In this document: positions 29,830 through 40,500 of the stretch, piece by piece
Numbering within the stretch: the stretch's first letter is position 1
How the letters are laid out: each line of letters begins with the position of its first letter
Source of the DNA: an uncultured Pelagibacteraceae bacterium
GTDB taxonomy: Bacteria > Pseudomonadota > Alphaproteobacteria > Pelagibacterales > Pelagibacteraceae
Direction of reading: 5' to 3'
Assembly (NCBI GenBank): GCA_902607625.1
Contig: CACLKR010000006.1
Coordinates: forward strand, 1-64,000
Length of the DNA stretch: 64,000 nt
Notes under the pieces: model-generated
Databases searched by the model: none
Told to the model about the DNA's origin: nothing
Seen by the model: only the letters and a program-made list of their open reading frames with translations
Translations under genes and position numbers: made by a program

Positions 29830-31242
29830 ATGCAGACAATTGTTTATATATTACCCGAGTTATTTTTATCAGCAGCAATAATGTTTCTCTTGATGCTGGG
29901 AGTTTTTATTAAAAAAAGTTTTAAACTGGTAAGCTTGCTAACAATTTTAAGTTTGGTATTTGCAATTGCATTAATTCTAAATCAACCAAACGAAATTATA
30001 AAAATTTTTAACGAAAGCTATATAATAGATCGGTTATCAATTTTTATGAAAGTGCTCACTTTGTCGTTTTGTTGTTTTGTTTTACTTTCGTCCAAAGATT
30101 ATGTCAAAAGCAATAATATTGATAAAATAGAATACCCAATAATTATTCTAGCTTCAACTCTTGGTATGATATTGATGATTGGTGCCTACGATTTAATTAT
30201 TTTTTATCTTGGTCTGGAGCTACAATCTCTATGTTTATACATATTAGCTTCATTCAAGAGAGAAGATGAGAAATCTACAGAAGCCGGTTTGAAGTATTTT
30301 GTATTAAGTGCTCTTGCTTCAGGTTTATTGCTTTATGGATGTTCCCTTATTTACGGATTTACTGGCTCTACCAACTTTGAAATAATTTCAGCAAATTTAG
30401 ATGAAGCAAATATGGGGGCAGTATTTGGTATTGTTTTTATCATTGTTGGTTTAGCTTTTAAAGTATCTGCAGTACCTTTTCATATGTGGACACCAGATGT
30501 TTACGAAGGATCACCAACTTCTGTAACTAGTTTTTTTGCTCTTGTTCCAAAAATTGCCGCATTATCAGTTTTTATTAGATTTATGTATGTCCCGTTTATA
30601 AATGTGATTAGTCAGTGGCAGTCAATAATTATCTTTTTATCAATTGCATCAATGATATTAGGTGCTGTTGCGGCCATTGGACAATCTAACATTAAGAGAT
30701 TGATGGCCTATAGCTCTATTGGTCATATGGGTTATGCGTTGGCTGGCATAGCTGCAGGAACGAACTCAGGAATTCAAAGCACAATAATTTATTTAGTTAT
30801 TTATTTAGTCATGAATCTTGGTGCGTTCGGTTGCATTTTTATGATGAAGAGAGAAAATATTTTTTATGAAGATATAAACGAATTGTCCGGATTATCAAAA
30901 AATCATCCTATGCTGGCTTTAAGTTTTTTAATTATACTTTTTTCATTGGCTGGCATACCTCCACTAGCTGGTTTTTTTGCTAAATTTTATGTTTTTATGG
31001 CAGTTATCGAAGTTAAAATGTATGCACTTGCAGTTATCGGACTTGTGACTACAGTTGTTTCAGCATTTTATTACTTAAGAATTATAAAAATAATTTATTT
31101 TGACAAACCTAAAAGACCATTTGCAAAAAGTTATGATTGGGGACTTAAAATTTCATTAATTTTATCAAGTATATTGGTTTTAATTTATTTTATTTACCCA
31201 TCAATACTAGTAGATGCAGTATCTTCAATCTTAATTTATTAA
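29830..31242 (+). CDS. nuoN: NADH-quinone oxidoreductase subunit N
   Basis: Third antiporter-like subunit (470 aa, about 14 helices). The acidic channel residue lies in IIFYLGLELQSLCLYILA, and FHMWTPDVYEGSPTSVTSFFA is the family motif. Last subunit gene of complex I. Its stop overlaps the birA start by one base. Confidence 0.97.
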   Translation: MQTIVYILPELFLSAAIMFLLMLGVFIKKSFKLVSLLTILSLVFAIALILNQPNEIIKIFNESYIIDRLSIFMKVLTLSFCCFVLLSSKDYVKSNNIDKIEYPIIILASTLGMILMIGAYDLIIFYLGLELQSLCLYILASFKREDEKSTEAGLKYFVLSALASGLLLYGCSLIYGFTGSTNFEIISANLDEANMGAVFGIVFIIVGLAFKVSAVPFHMWTPDVYEGSPTSVTSFFALVPKIAALSVFIRFMYVPFINVISQWQSIIIFLSIASMILGAVAAIGQSNIKRLMAYSSIGHMGYALAGIAAGTNSGIQSTIIYLVIYLVMNLGAFGCIFMMKRENIFYEDINELSGLSKNHPMLALSFLIILFSLAGIPPLAGFFAKFYVFMAVIEVKMYALAVIGLVTTVVSAFYYLRIIKIIYFDKPKRPFAKSYDWGLKISLILSSILVLIYFIYPSILVDAVSSILIY

Positions 31243-31826
31243 TGAAATTTGAAATCTTTAAGTTTGAAAGCGTTACGAGCACTAATGATGTAGCTATCAA
31301 TTTGATAAAAGAAAAACAAAAAGAGTTTGGGTGTGTTTATGCACGAATCCAAACAAAAGGGAGAGGCACTCGCGGTAGAAAATGGATTTCTGATGAAGGA
31401 AATTTATTTGTATCAATATTTTTTCCTTTAAAAAATAATTATCCTCCCTTTAATGAATTTTCAATAATTAACCCCATAATAATTTCAAGTGTAATCAAGC
31501 ATTTTTGTGAAAATAAAAATATCAATTTGAAATTTCCAAATGATGTATTTGTAAATAGAAAAAAAATTTGTGGCATATTGCAAGAACTGATCACTGTAAA
31601 CAGCAAAAAATTTTTAATTATAGGTATAGGTATAAATATTGTCTCTAATCCAAAAATTAACAATAATTATCAGGCTACAAATATTTTGCTGGAGACCAAA
31701 AAAAAACCAACGATTAAAGATATAATGGACCTAATAATTTTTTCATATGAAAAATTCTTTATTGACTTAAATTCATATAATTATGGATATTTTAAAAAGC
31801 AGGCTTATTTGATGACTTTAAATTAA
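31242..31826 (+). CDS. birA: Biotin-[acetyl-CoA-carboxylase] ligase, short form
   Basis: Catalytic domain of a biotin protein ligase that activates biotin and attaches it to the carboxylase carrier protein. FESVTSTNDVA, the nucleotide-binding KGRGTRGRKWISDEGNL and KFPNDVFVNRKKICGILQE with the active-site Lys are present. At 194 aa it lacks both the N-terminal repressor domain (normal for alphaproteobacteria) and most of the usual C-terminal SH3-like domain; the frame ends soon after the catalytic core and coaX begins 11 bases later. It follows nuoN directly, as is usual in this class. Confidence 0.88.
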   Translation: MKFEIFKFESVTSTNDVAINLIKEKQKEFGCVYARIQTKGRGTRGRKWISDEGNLFVSIFFPLKNNYPPFNEFSIINPIIISSVIKHFCENKNINLKFPNDVFVNRKKICGILQELITVNSKKFLIIGIGINIVSNPKINNNYQATNILLETKKKPTIKDIMDLIIFSYEKFFIDLNSYNYGYFKKQAYLMTLN

Positions 31827-31837
31827 ATGATAAAACA

Positions 31838-32614
31838 ATGAATGTATTGATTGGAGATATAGGAAACACTACAACAAAAATTTGTTTAATTGAAATTAAA
31901 ACTTTTAAAGTAAAAAAAATAATTTGTTTTAACAGTAACAATATTTCTTCAAGAAATTTTTTAAAAAGAAACTTTAAGAAAATTCTTAAAAAAAAATCTG
32001 TAAATAAAGTTGCCTTGTTTTCAAGCGTTGTACCAAAATATCAATACATATTAGAAAAATTTCTGAAAAAAATTTACAATATTAAGTTCAGAGAAATTAA
32101 GGAAAAAAACATTAACAAAATAGTCAAAATAAATATTAAAAATAAAAATCAAGTCGGATCTGATAGAATTGCTAATGCAGCTGGAGTTTATAGAAAATAT
32201 AAAACTAATTGTATTGTCTTGGATTTCGGAACCGCTACTACATTTGATGTTGTGACTAAAAAAGGCATTTATAACGGTGGAGTGATAGCCCCAGGAGTAA
32301 ATCTTTCCATGCAAAGCTTGTCAAGTTCGGCCGATCAAATACCCATGTTTTCAATAAAAAAGCAAAAAAAGGTCATTGGAAAAAATACCATTGAAGCTTT
32401 ACGTTCTGGTTTTTATTGGGGTTATTCCGGTTTAATTAATAACGTTATTTTAAAAATTGAAAAAGAAACTAAAAAAAAATATAAAATCATTTTTACAGGT
32501 GGTTATGCTGACTTATTTAAAACTTCTATAATAAGATCTTTTACTATAGATAAGAATATAACAATTAAAGGTATAGTTGAAATTTTTAAAGTGAACAAAA
32601 AACATTTAAATTAA
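31838..32614 (+). CDS. coaX: Type III pantothenate kinase
   Basis: First step of coenzyme A synthesis: phosphorylation of pantothenate (258 aa, ASKHA fold). The phosphate loop IGDIGNTTTK is at the N terminus, the second motif VGSDRIANAAG and LDFGTATTFDVV hold the catalytic Asp and pantothenate site, and FTGGYADLFK is the C-terminal nucleotide motif. Context between birA and RNase J matches other alphaproteobacteria. Confidence 0.95.
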   Translation: MNVLIGDIGNTTTKICLIEIKTFKVKKIICFNSNNISSRNFLKRNFKKILKKKSVNKVALFSSVVPKYQYILEKFLKKIYNIKFREIKEKNINKIVKINIKNKNQVGSDRIANAAGVYRKYKTNCIVLDFGTATTFDVVTKKGIYNGGVIAPGVNLSMQSLSSSADQIPMFSIKKQKKVIGKNTIEALRSGFYWGYSGLINNVILKIEKETKKKYKIIFTGGYADLFKTSIIRSFTIDKNITIKGIVEIFKVNKKHLN

Positions 32615-34279
32615 ATGAAAAAAGAAGAATTTATTTTTTGCCCTTTGGGTGGATCAGGAGAAATAGGAATGAATATGAATTTGTTTGCCTATGGCAATCC
32701 AGAAAATAGAAAGTGGATTATAGTTGATATCGGAGTTACCTTTGCTGATGACACAATACCAGGTGTAGACCTAATTTATCCTGATCCTGGTTTTATAGTT
32801 GACAAAAAGGATGATTTACTTGGTTTAGTCTTAACACATGCTCATGAAGATCATATTGGTGCTATAGCACATATATGGCCCAAACTACTTTGCAATATTT
32901 ATGCCACTCCATTTACAAGTGTTTTAATTCAAGAAAAATTTAAAGAAAAAAAAATTGATATAGGAAATAAATTAAAAATTGTTAAACTTAATGGTGATAT
33001 TCAATTGGGTCCTTTTAAAATTGAATTTGTTACATTAACACATTCTATACTTGAGCCTAATGGTCTTAGTATTGAAACACCAGCTGGTACAGTTTTACAT
33101 ACAGGAGATTGGAAATGTGATCCGAATCCTTTGATTGGTGAAACAATTAATGAAAAAAAATTAAAACAAATAGGAAACAAAGGAGTTTTAGCAATGATTT
33201 GTGATTCAACAAATGTATTTAATCCAGGAAGGGCTGGATCTGAATCAGATGTAAGAAAAAGTTTATTAAAAATAATGACAAATAAACCAAAAAGGATAAT
33301 TGTAACTTCTTTTGCTTCAAATGTGGCTAGAATGGAAAGCATTTTTTATTGTGCCGAAAAAATCGGGAGGAAAATATCTTTAGTTGGTAGATCTATGCAT
33401 AGAATTTATAAAGCGGCGAAGCAGTGTGGGTATTTGAATGACTTAATTAAACCAATTGATCCAAGAGATGCAAAAAAAATTTCAAGAGAAAAAATTGTGT
33501 ATTTATGTACTGGCAGTCAAGGCGAACCAAATGGAGCTATGACGCGCATTTCTAACTATATTCATCCAGATGTTATGATTGAGTCTGAAGATACAGTAAT
33601 TTTTTCATCAAAAATTATACCAGGAAATGAAAAGAAGCTTTATAAACTGCATAATCAATTAGTTAAAAATGGCATTGACGTTATTTCCGAAGAAAATGAA
33701 TTCGTACATGTATCAGGTCATCCAAATAGAGAAGATTTAAAAGATATGTACAATTGGGTAAAACCAAAATCTGTTATTCCTGTTCACGGAGAACATAGGC
33801 ATATGATCGAACATATTAATTTTGCAAAAGAAATGCAGGTTCCGTATCCAGTTCAAGTTGAAAATGGAGACATAGTTCAATTGTTTCCAGGCGACAAACC
33901 AAAAGTAAACGATAAAGCTCCAATCGGTAGAATGTTTGTTGATGGAACTATAAGTGTCGGAGAAGAATCTCAAGCTATAAAAGAAAGAAGAAATATTTCC
34001 TATAATGGTTTTTTAGAAATAACAATTATTATCAATAATGTGGGTTCGATAGTGAAAAAACCCATTATTACATTCAAAGGGATACCTAGTAATGGAGAAA
34101 GCAATAATTTTATTTTTGCTTTGGAAGATAAAATTCAGGATATATGCAAAACTTTTTCTTTAAAAAACGCACATCAGGAAGAAAATTTGATAGAAGCTCT
34201 CAAAACTAATTGTAGAAAAACTGTTAAAGAAAAAACTGGAAAAAGACCCTATACGAACGTAAATTTAGTGAGAATTTGA
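32615..34279 (+). CDS. rnj: Ribonuclease J
   Basis: Metallo-beta-lactamase-fold RNase (554 aa) with 5'-to-3' exonuclease and endonuclease activity in RNA turnover and rRNA maturation. The zinc motif HAHEDH spans residues 75-80; PLGGSGEIGMNMN starts the fold. The beta-CASP domain includes SFASNVARMES and CTGSQGEPNGAM, and SGHPNREDL and PVHGEHRH supply late metal ligands. The C-terminal domain is present. It directly abuts coaX. Confidence 0.96.
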   Translation: MKKEEFIFCPLGGSGEIGMNMNLFAYGNPENRKWIIVDIGVTFADDTIPGVDLIYPDPGFIVDKKDDLLGLVLTHAHEDHIGAIAHIWPKLLCNIYATPFTSVLIQEKFKEKKIDIGNKLKIVKLNGDIQLGPFKIEFVTLTHSILEPNGLSIETPAGTVLHTGDWKCDPNPLIGETINEKKLKQIGNKGVLAMICDSTNVFNPGRAGSESDVRKSLLKIMTNKPKRIIVTSFASNVARMESIFYCAEKIGRKISLVGRSMHRIYKAAKQCGYLNDLIKPIDPRDAKKISREKIVYLCTGSQGEPNGAMTRISNYIHPDVMIESEDTVIFSSKIIPGNEKKLYKLHNQLVKNGIDVISEENEFVHVSGHPNREDLKDMYNWVKPKSVIPVHGEHRHMIEHINFAKEMQVPYPVQVENGDIVQLFPGDKPKVNDKAPIGRMFVDGTISVGEESQAIKERRNISYNGFLEITIIINNVGSIVKKPIITFKGIPSNGESNNFIFALEDKIQDICKTFSLKNAHQEENLIEALKTNCRKTVKEKTGKRPYTNVNLVRI

Positions 34280-34291
34280 AAAATTAGATCT

Positions 34292-35620
34292 ATGTATTTA
34301 TCGAAACTATTTATACCACTATTAAAAGAAAATCCTTCAGAGGCAAAAATTAAGTCTCATCAACTTATGCTTAGAGCAGGAATGATTAAACAATCTTCTT
34401 CAGGAATTTACTCATGGCTACCTCTAGGTTTCAAGATTATGAAAAAAATTGAACAAATTGTTAGAGAAGAACAAAACAAAATTGGAGCTCAAGAATTATT
34501 AATGCCAACCATACAATCTGCCGAAATATGGAAAGAAAGTGGCAGGTATGAGGATTATGGTGAAGAAATGCTAAGAATAAAAGATCGTCAGGGAAAAGAA
34601 ATGCTTTACGGTCCAACTAATGAAGAACTAATAACTGAAATTTTTAGAGCCAGTATAAAATCATATAAGTCACTACCTCAACTTTTGTATCATATTCAAT
34701 GGAAATTTCGTGACGAATTACGGCCAAGATTTGGTGTGATGAGATGTAAAGAGTTTTTCATGAAGGATGCTTATTCTTTTGATTTAAATGATGATGAAGC
34801 AAAAAAATCATATAACAAAATGTTTTTTTCCTACTTAAATACATTTAAAAGGTTAGGACTTATAGCAATACCAATGGCGGCAGACACCGGTCCAATCGGC
34901 GGAGATCTTTCTCATGAGTTTGTAATTTTGGCTGAAACGGGCGAGAGCAAAATTTATTCTGATAAAAGAATTTTTGATATTGATATTAGTAAACATCATG
35001 ACACAGATGATTCAATTAAAGAATTAAGAAAAAAATATGATGCATTTTATGCAGTTACAGATGACAAATTTAATAAGGTTGATTTTGAAAAAAAAGTAGA
35101 AAAAAAAAATCAATTAGTCACTAAAGGGATTGAAGTTGGTCATATTTTTTATTTTGGTGACAAATATTCAAAACCTTTGAAATGTTCAGTTGATTTACAA
35201 GATGGAAAAAAAGTAGATGTAAAAATGGGTTCTTATGGCATTGGTGTTTCAAGACTAGTTGGGGCAATTATTGAAGCTAAGTTTATTAATAACATAATGA
35301 AATGGCCACGGTCAGTTACGCCTTTTGAAGTTGCGATAATTCCAAGTTTACAAAAAAATGATAAATCAAATTATCTGAAAGCCGAAAAAATATATAACGT
35401 ATTATTAAAAAATAATATTGATGTTTTATTTGATGATACAGATGAGCATTTACCAGCAAAATTTAAAAAATTTGATTTAATTGGCATTCCTTATCAAATA
35501 ATTTTAGGTTCTAAGTCCACCGGTGATAAATTTGAGTTTAAAGAAATCGATGGTAAAGCTCAAACATTATCGTTGGAAGAAATTAAGAATCAATTAATTA
35601 ACAAAAGAAATACAAATTGA
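34292..35620 (+). CDS. proS: Prolyl-tRNA synthetase, alphaproteobacterial short type
   Basis: Class II synthetase charging tRNA-Pro (442 aa). Motif 1 region is GIYSWLPLGFKIMKKIEQIV, motif 2 FRDELRPRFGVMRCKEFFMKDAYSFD and motif 3 MGSYGIGVSRLVGAIIE. The large editing insertion of the E. coli enzyme (572 aa) is missing, as in other alphaproteobacteria. A separate YbaK-type deacylase is encoded at 5155-5637. Its stop codon overlaps the lolC start. Confidence 0.96.
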   Translation: MYLSKLFIPLLKENPSEAKIKSHQLMLRAGMIKQSSSGIYSWLPLGFKIMKKIEQIVREEQNKIGAQELLMPTIQSAEIWKESGRYEDYGEEMLRIKDRQGKEMLYGPTNEELITEIFRASIKSYKSLPQLLYHIQWKFRDELRPRFGVMRCKEFFMKDAYSFDLNDDEAKKSYNKMFFSYLNTFKRLGLIAIPMAADTGPIGGDLSHEFVILAETGESKIYSDKRIFDIDISKHHDTDDSIKELRKKYDAFYAVTDDKFNKVDFEKKVEKKNQLVTKGIEVGHIFYFGDKYSKPLKCSVDLQDGKKVDVKMGSYGIGVSRLVGAIIEAKFINNIMKWPRSVTPFEVAIIPSLQKNDKSNYLKAEKIYNVLLKNNIDVLFDDTDEHLPAKFKKFDLIGIPYQIILGSKSTGDKFEFKEIDGKAQTLSLEEIKNQLINKRNTN

Positions 35621-36852
35621 TTTCAAAAATTGAACGAATAATAGCCTTTAGATATTTAAAACCTAAAAAAAAAGAGGGTTTTTTAAAGGTAATTTCTATT
35701 TTTTCCTTTACAGGCATAGCCCTCGGTGTTGCAATTTTGATAATAGTTATGTCTGTGATGAATGGCTTTAGAACAGAATTAATTAATAAGATTTTAGGTT
35801 TTAATCCGCATATTATTGTTAAGTCCTACGATATAAAAATTAACAAAGATGATGTTAATAAACTTAATGTATTAAAAGAAAAAATATTAAGAACAGCATT
35901 TACCTTTAGCGGCCAGGGGATTTTAATTAATAGAGAAAATACAACCGGTGTATTAGTAAGATCTTATCTTCAAAATGATATTGATAAAATAGATTTAATA
36001 AGAAGAGGTATTATAGACGGATCTTTGGACTTATTTAATAAAAACACGATTTCCATAGGAAAAGAATTAGCAATATCATTGGATTTGGTAGTTGGAGATG
36101 AAATTACCTTAATGTCAACATCGAATCTTCAAACACCATTTGGGAATCTGCCTTTGCAAGAAAAATTTACAATTTCCTCAATTTTTAGTACTGGACTTGC
36201 TGAATTTGATCAAAACGTAATTTTTATGCCATTTCAAAATGCAAATTCTTTATTTGAATTATCAGATATGGATATAGATTTAGAAATTTTTTTAAAACGA
36301 CCTGAAAAAGTTGAATTCACAAAAGAAGGTGTAAAAAAAATATTTAGCGACTATTATGTCTATTCATGGGCAGATTTAAATAAATCTTTTTTCAGTGCGC
36401 TGAAAATAGAAAGAAATGTCATGTTTATTATTTTGACACTAATAATAATTGTGGCAGCTTTTAATATAATTTCAGGATTAACGATTCTAGTTAAAAATAA
36501 AACAAAAGAAATTGCTATACTTAGAACTTTGGGCGTCAGCAAAAGATCTATTGCAAAAATTTTTTTTCTTACAGGCTTTACTATAGGTTTGCTGGCAACA
36601 ATTACAGGAGTAACATTTGGTATATTATTTTCATACTACATAGAAGAGATAAGAGTTTTAATTACTTCAATTTTTAATATCAGATTATTTCCCGAAGAAA
36701 TATATTTTTTAAGCCAAATGCCTTCAGAAATAAATTTGGGTTATATATCTATAATCTCTTTCTTTTCATTATTAATTACTTTTTTAGCCACAATTTTTCC
36801 ATCTTTAGCAGCGGCAAAATTAGATCCAATTAAGGCTTTGAAATATGAATAA
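35617..36852 (+). CDS. lolC: Lipoprotein-releasing system permease LolC/E
   Basis: Inner-membrane permease (411 aa, four helices plus a large periplasmic domain) that extracts lipoproteins for transport to the outer membrane, with LolD. The family start KIERIIAFRYLKPKKKEGF and SIFSFTGIALGVAILIIVMSVMNGFR are clear, as is the C-terminal FtsX domain IAILRTLGVSKRSI. I take the TTG at 35617 as the start; it overlaps the proS stop by four bases and no ATG lies nearby. Only one such permease is present, so it may act as a homodimer (LolF-like). Confidence 0.92.
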   Translation: MISKIERIIAFRYLKPKKKEGFLKVISIFSFTGIALGVAILIIVMSVMNGFRTELINKILGFNPHIIVKSYDIKINKDDVNKLNVLKEKILRTAFTFSGQGILINRENTTGVLVRSYLQNDIDKIDLIRRGIIDGSLDLFNKNTISIGKELAISLDLVVGDEITLMSTSNLQTPFGNLPLQEKFTISSIFSTGLAEFDQNVIFMPFQNANSLFELSDMDIDLEIFLKRPEKVEFTKEGVKKIFSDYYVYSWADLNKSFFSALKIERNVMFIILTLIIIVAAFNIISGLTILVKNKTKEIAILRTLGVSKRSIAKIFFLTGFTIGLLATITGVTFGILFSYYIEEIRVLITSIFNIRLFPEEIYFLSQMPSEINLGYISIISFFSLLITFLATIFPSLAAAKLDPIKALKYE

Positions 36853-37528
36853 TGAGATAGTTAAATTATCGAACATATCAAAAAAGTTTGTCGGTTCTGA
36901 TAAAGATATAATTGTATTAAAGAATATTAATTTACATATTAATAAAGGAGAGCTAATTTCACTTACAGGACCTTCTGGCTCTGGAAAATCAACATTATTA
37001 CATATAATTGCCTTGTTAGATCAACCAACATCAGGGGAGGTTTTTTTCAAGAAAAAAAATTTTTCTAAATCAAATGATAATGAAAAAGATTTGGTGAGAA
37101 GAGAAGGAATTTCCATAATATATCAACATAATAATTTGCTTAGTGATTTTACTGCTCTAGAAAATGTCGTAATACCGTTAGTCAATAAAGGTTATTCGTG
37201 GGATGAATCGATTGAGAAAGCTAAAAGAACTTTGTCTTTGGTGTATTTATCAAAACGACTCGATCATTTCCCAAGCGAATTATCAGGCGGAGAACAACAA
37301 AGAGTTGCAGTTGCTCGCGCACTAGTAACTGAGCCGGATTTAATTTTAGCCGATGAACCTACGGGAAGTTTGGACAGTAACACAGCTAGTGAAATATTTT
37401 CATTATTTTTAAAACTTAAATCAAATAATAGAGCAATACTTTATGCAACTCATAATAGAGAATTATCAAATAGAGCAGACTATAAGTTAAATATTTTAGA
37501 TGGTAATATTACTAGGAAAAATGAATGA
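36845..37528 (+). CDS. lolD: Lipoprotein-releasing system ATPase LolD
   Basis: ABC ATPase (227 aa) partner of the upstream permease. Walker A is GPSGSGKST, the signature is LSGGEQQRVAVARAL and Walker B is DLILADEPTGSLDS. It overlaps lolC by eight bases and dnaE by eight bases. Confidence 0.95.
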   Translation: MNNEIVKLSNISKKFVGSDKDIIVLKNINLHINKGELISLTGPSGSGKSTLLHIIALLDQPTSGEVFFKKKNFSKSNDNEKDLVRREGISIIYQHNNLLSDFTALENVVIPLVNKGYSWDESIEKAKRTLSLVYLSKRLDHFPSELSGGEQQRVAVARALVTEPDLILADEPTGSLDSNTASEIFSLFLKLKSNNRAILYATHNRELSNRADYKLNILDGNITRKNE

Positions 37529-40500
37529 AGCTATCAGTAAAGAATTTACTCATCTAAAGATTCATACTCAATATTCGATTTGTGAAGGAGCTTTAAGAAC
37601 GAATGACCTTGCTAAGTATTGTAAAGAAAACCGAATTAAAGCAGTTGGTTTGTGTGATTCAAATAATTTGTGTGGTGCATTAGAATTTTCAGAATCAATA
37701 GCTAAATCAAAAACTCAACCGATTATTGGCACCCAGATTAACATCCAATACAAAGGGCATATTGGTAGAATACCATTATTTGCTAAGGATTTAGAGGGGT
37801 ATAAAAATTTAATTAAACTATCCTCAAAATCTTTTTTAGAGATCAAAGACAACGAAGAACCTCATTGCAAGATTGAGGATATAGAAGCTAATTATAAAGG
37901 TTTGATTTTATTATCAGGAACTTTTGATGGATTAATAGGAAAATTATTCTTTAAAAATCTCATAGATGAAATTTTTATATTATTAAAAAAATTTAGTAAT
38001 ATTTTTGAAGACAATTTTTATCTAGAGATTCAAAGACATAATGATGACGGTGAAAAACTATTTGAAAAGTTTTTACTTAATGTTTCAGAAAAATTATCTT
38101 TACCAATGATTGCTACTCATGAAGTATTTTACCTTGATAAAGATATGCATGAAGCTCATGACGCGTATCTATGTATTGGGGAAAAAACTTACGTTAATGT
38201 TAAGGATAGAAGAAAATATACAGATTCACATTATCTAAAGACTTCAGAAGAAATGCGCCAACTTTTCAATGACCTTCCCGAAGCTCTAGAAAATAATGCA
38301 AGTTTTCCTTATAGAATATCATATAGGCCAAAAAACTCGTTACCAGTTCTTCCCAATATACAAACTAGTGAAGTAAAAAATGTTGATGAATTATTAGCTA
38401 AAGATTCATTTGAAGGTTTAAAGCAAAAACTAAATGAATACGTTTTTCCATTTTCTGATGACAAAAATAAAGAAAAATTAATAAAAAAATATAAAGAAAG
38501 GCTTCAGCATGAAATTAGCATCATTTCTAAAATGAAATATGCTAGTTATTTTTTAATCGTTGCTGACTACATCAAATGGGCAAAGAAAAATGATATACCC
38601 GTTGGTCCAGGCAGAGGTTCTGGAGCAGGTTCATTAGTAGCTTGGACACTTTCTATAACTGATATTGATCCAATTAAGTTTGATTTAATTTTTGAAAGAT
38701 TTTTAAATCCAGATAGAGCTAAGATGCCTGATTTTGATATAGATTTTTGTGAAGAGAAAAGAGATAAGATTTTTGAATATTTAAAACAAAAATATGGAAA
38801 AGGAGTAGCTCATATTATTACATTTGGAAAATTAAAAGCAAGAATGGCGTTTAGAGATATTGGCAGAGTTTTAGGTTTACCCTACGGGTATGTAGATATG
38901 TTATGTAAAATGATTCCATTTGATCCTTCGCGTCCTCTTTCTTTAGAAAAAGCCATAGCCCAAGAGCCTAGAATAAGAAAAGAAGAGGAAAAAGATCCTA
39001 GAGTAAAAAAACTTGTAGAAATTTCAAAAAAATTAGAGGGTCTAAATCGAAATATGGCAACTCATGCAGCCGGAGTTGTTATTCCAGAAGAAAACTTGGC
39101 TGAATTTGTTCCATTATATAAAGATCCTTCGTCTAATTCGCTTTTACCTTCAACCCAATTTGATATGTATGCCTCTGAAAAAGCTGGGTTAGTAAAATTT
39201 GATTTACTTGGTTTAAAAACTCTAACAGTAATAAATAAAACCGTATCCCTCCTTAGGGAAAAAAAAATAAATTTAGATATAAGTAAAATTAAACTTGATG
39301 ATCCAAAAATTTTTGAGTTATTGAGCTCAGGTCATACGGTCGGTCTGTTCCAGCTAGAAAGTGCAGGAATGAGAGATGCATTGGTTAATATGAAGCCAAA
39401 CAAGTTTGAAGATATTATTGCATTAGTTGCTTTATACAGACCGGGTCCCATGAGCAATATTCCCATTTATAATCAATGCAAGCATGGTGACAAGCAGCCC
39501 GATTATTTGCACCCAAGATTAAGAAAAATTTTAGAACCAACCTATGGTGTAATTATTTATCAAGAACAAGTTATGCAAATTGCTCAAGAATTATCCGGAT
39601 TTTCTGCTGGAGAAGCAGATATTTTGCAGAATGCAATAGGAAAAAAGAAAAGAACTGAACTAGAAAAACAAAAAGAAAGATTTGTTAATGGAGCAATTAA
39701 GAATGGAATTGCAAAAGATACAGCAATTTTTATATTCAAAAAAATTGAACCATTTGCTGAATATGGTTTTAACAAAAGTCATGCTGCAGCTTATGCTATG
39801 ATAGCCTATCAAACTGCGTATTTAAAAACATATTATCCTAATGAGTTTATTGCAGCGTCGATGTCAAACGAACTATCAAACACTGATAAGTTAAGTGAAT
39901 TTTTTGAAGAATTAAAAAGATTAAATATTAAAGTTCAACGGCCATGTATTAATGAGTGTTTTGCTGATTTTGTACCTAAGAAAAATATTTTATTTTATGC
40001 TTTGGGTGCAATTAAAAATGTAGGTTATGAAGCTATTTCTCAATTAATTCAAGAAAGAGAAAAAAATGGAAAATTTAAATCTATAAGTGATTTTATAAAT
40101 CGAGTTAATCCAAAAAATATAAATAAACTTCAACTCGAAGGCTTAGTGAAAGCTGGAGCTTTTGATTTAATTTTTGAAAATAGAAAAGTCCTATATAACA
40201 ACATTTCTAACATTATTCAGAATTCAAAAAATATATACGAAAATAAACTTCAAAATCAAACTAGCTTATTTTCAGAAGAAAGTCAGAAAGTTTCATATTT
40301 AATACAAGACCAAAACATATCTAGTTGGTCCAGAGATGAAACTTTGTCGAAAGAATTTGAATCGCTAGGTTTTTATATATCAGACCATCCCTTAAAAGAT
40401 TACCAAGACTTGTTCAAGCAGTATAAAGTTAAATCGTTTAAAGATTTTGAAAGTGACAATGATAGTGAGTCCTTCATTGCCGGAACTGTAATGTCAATAA

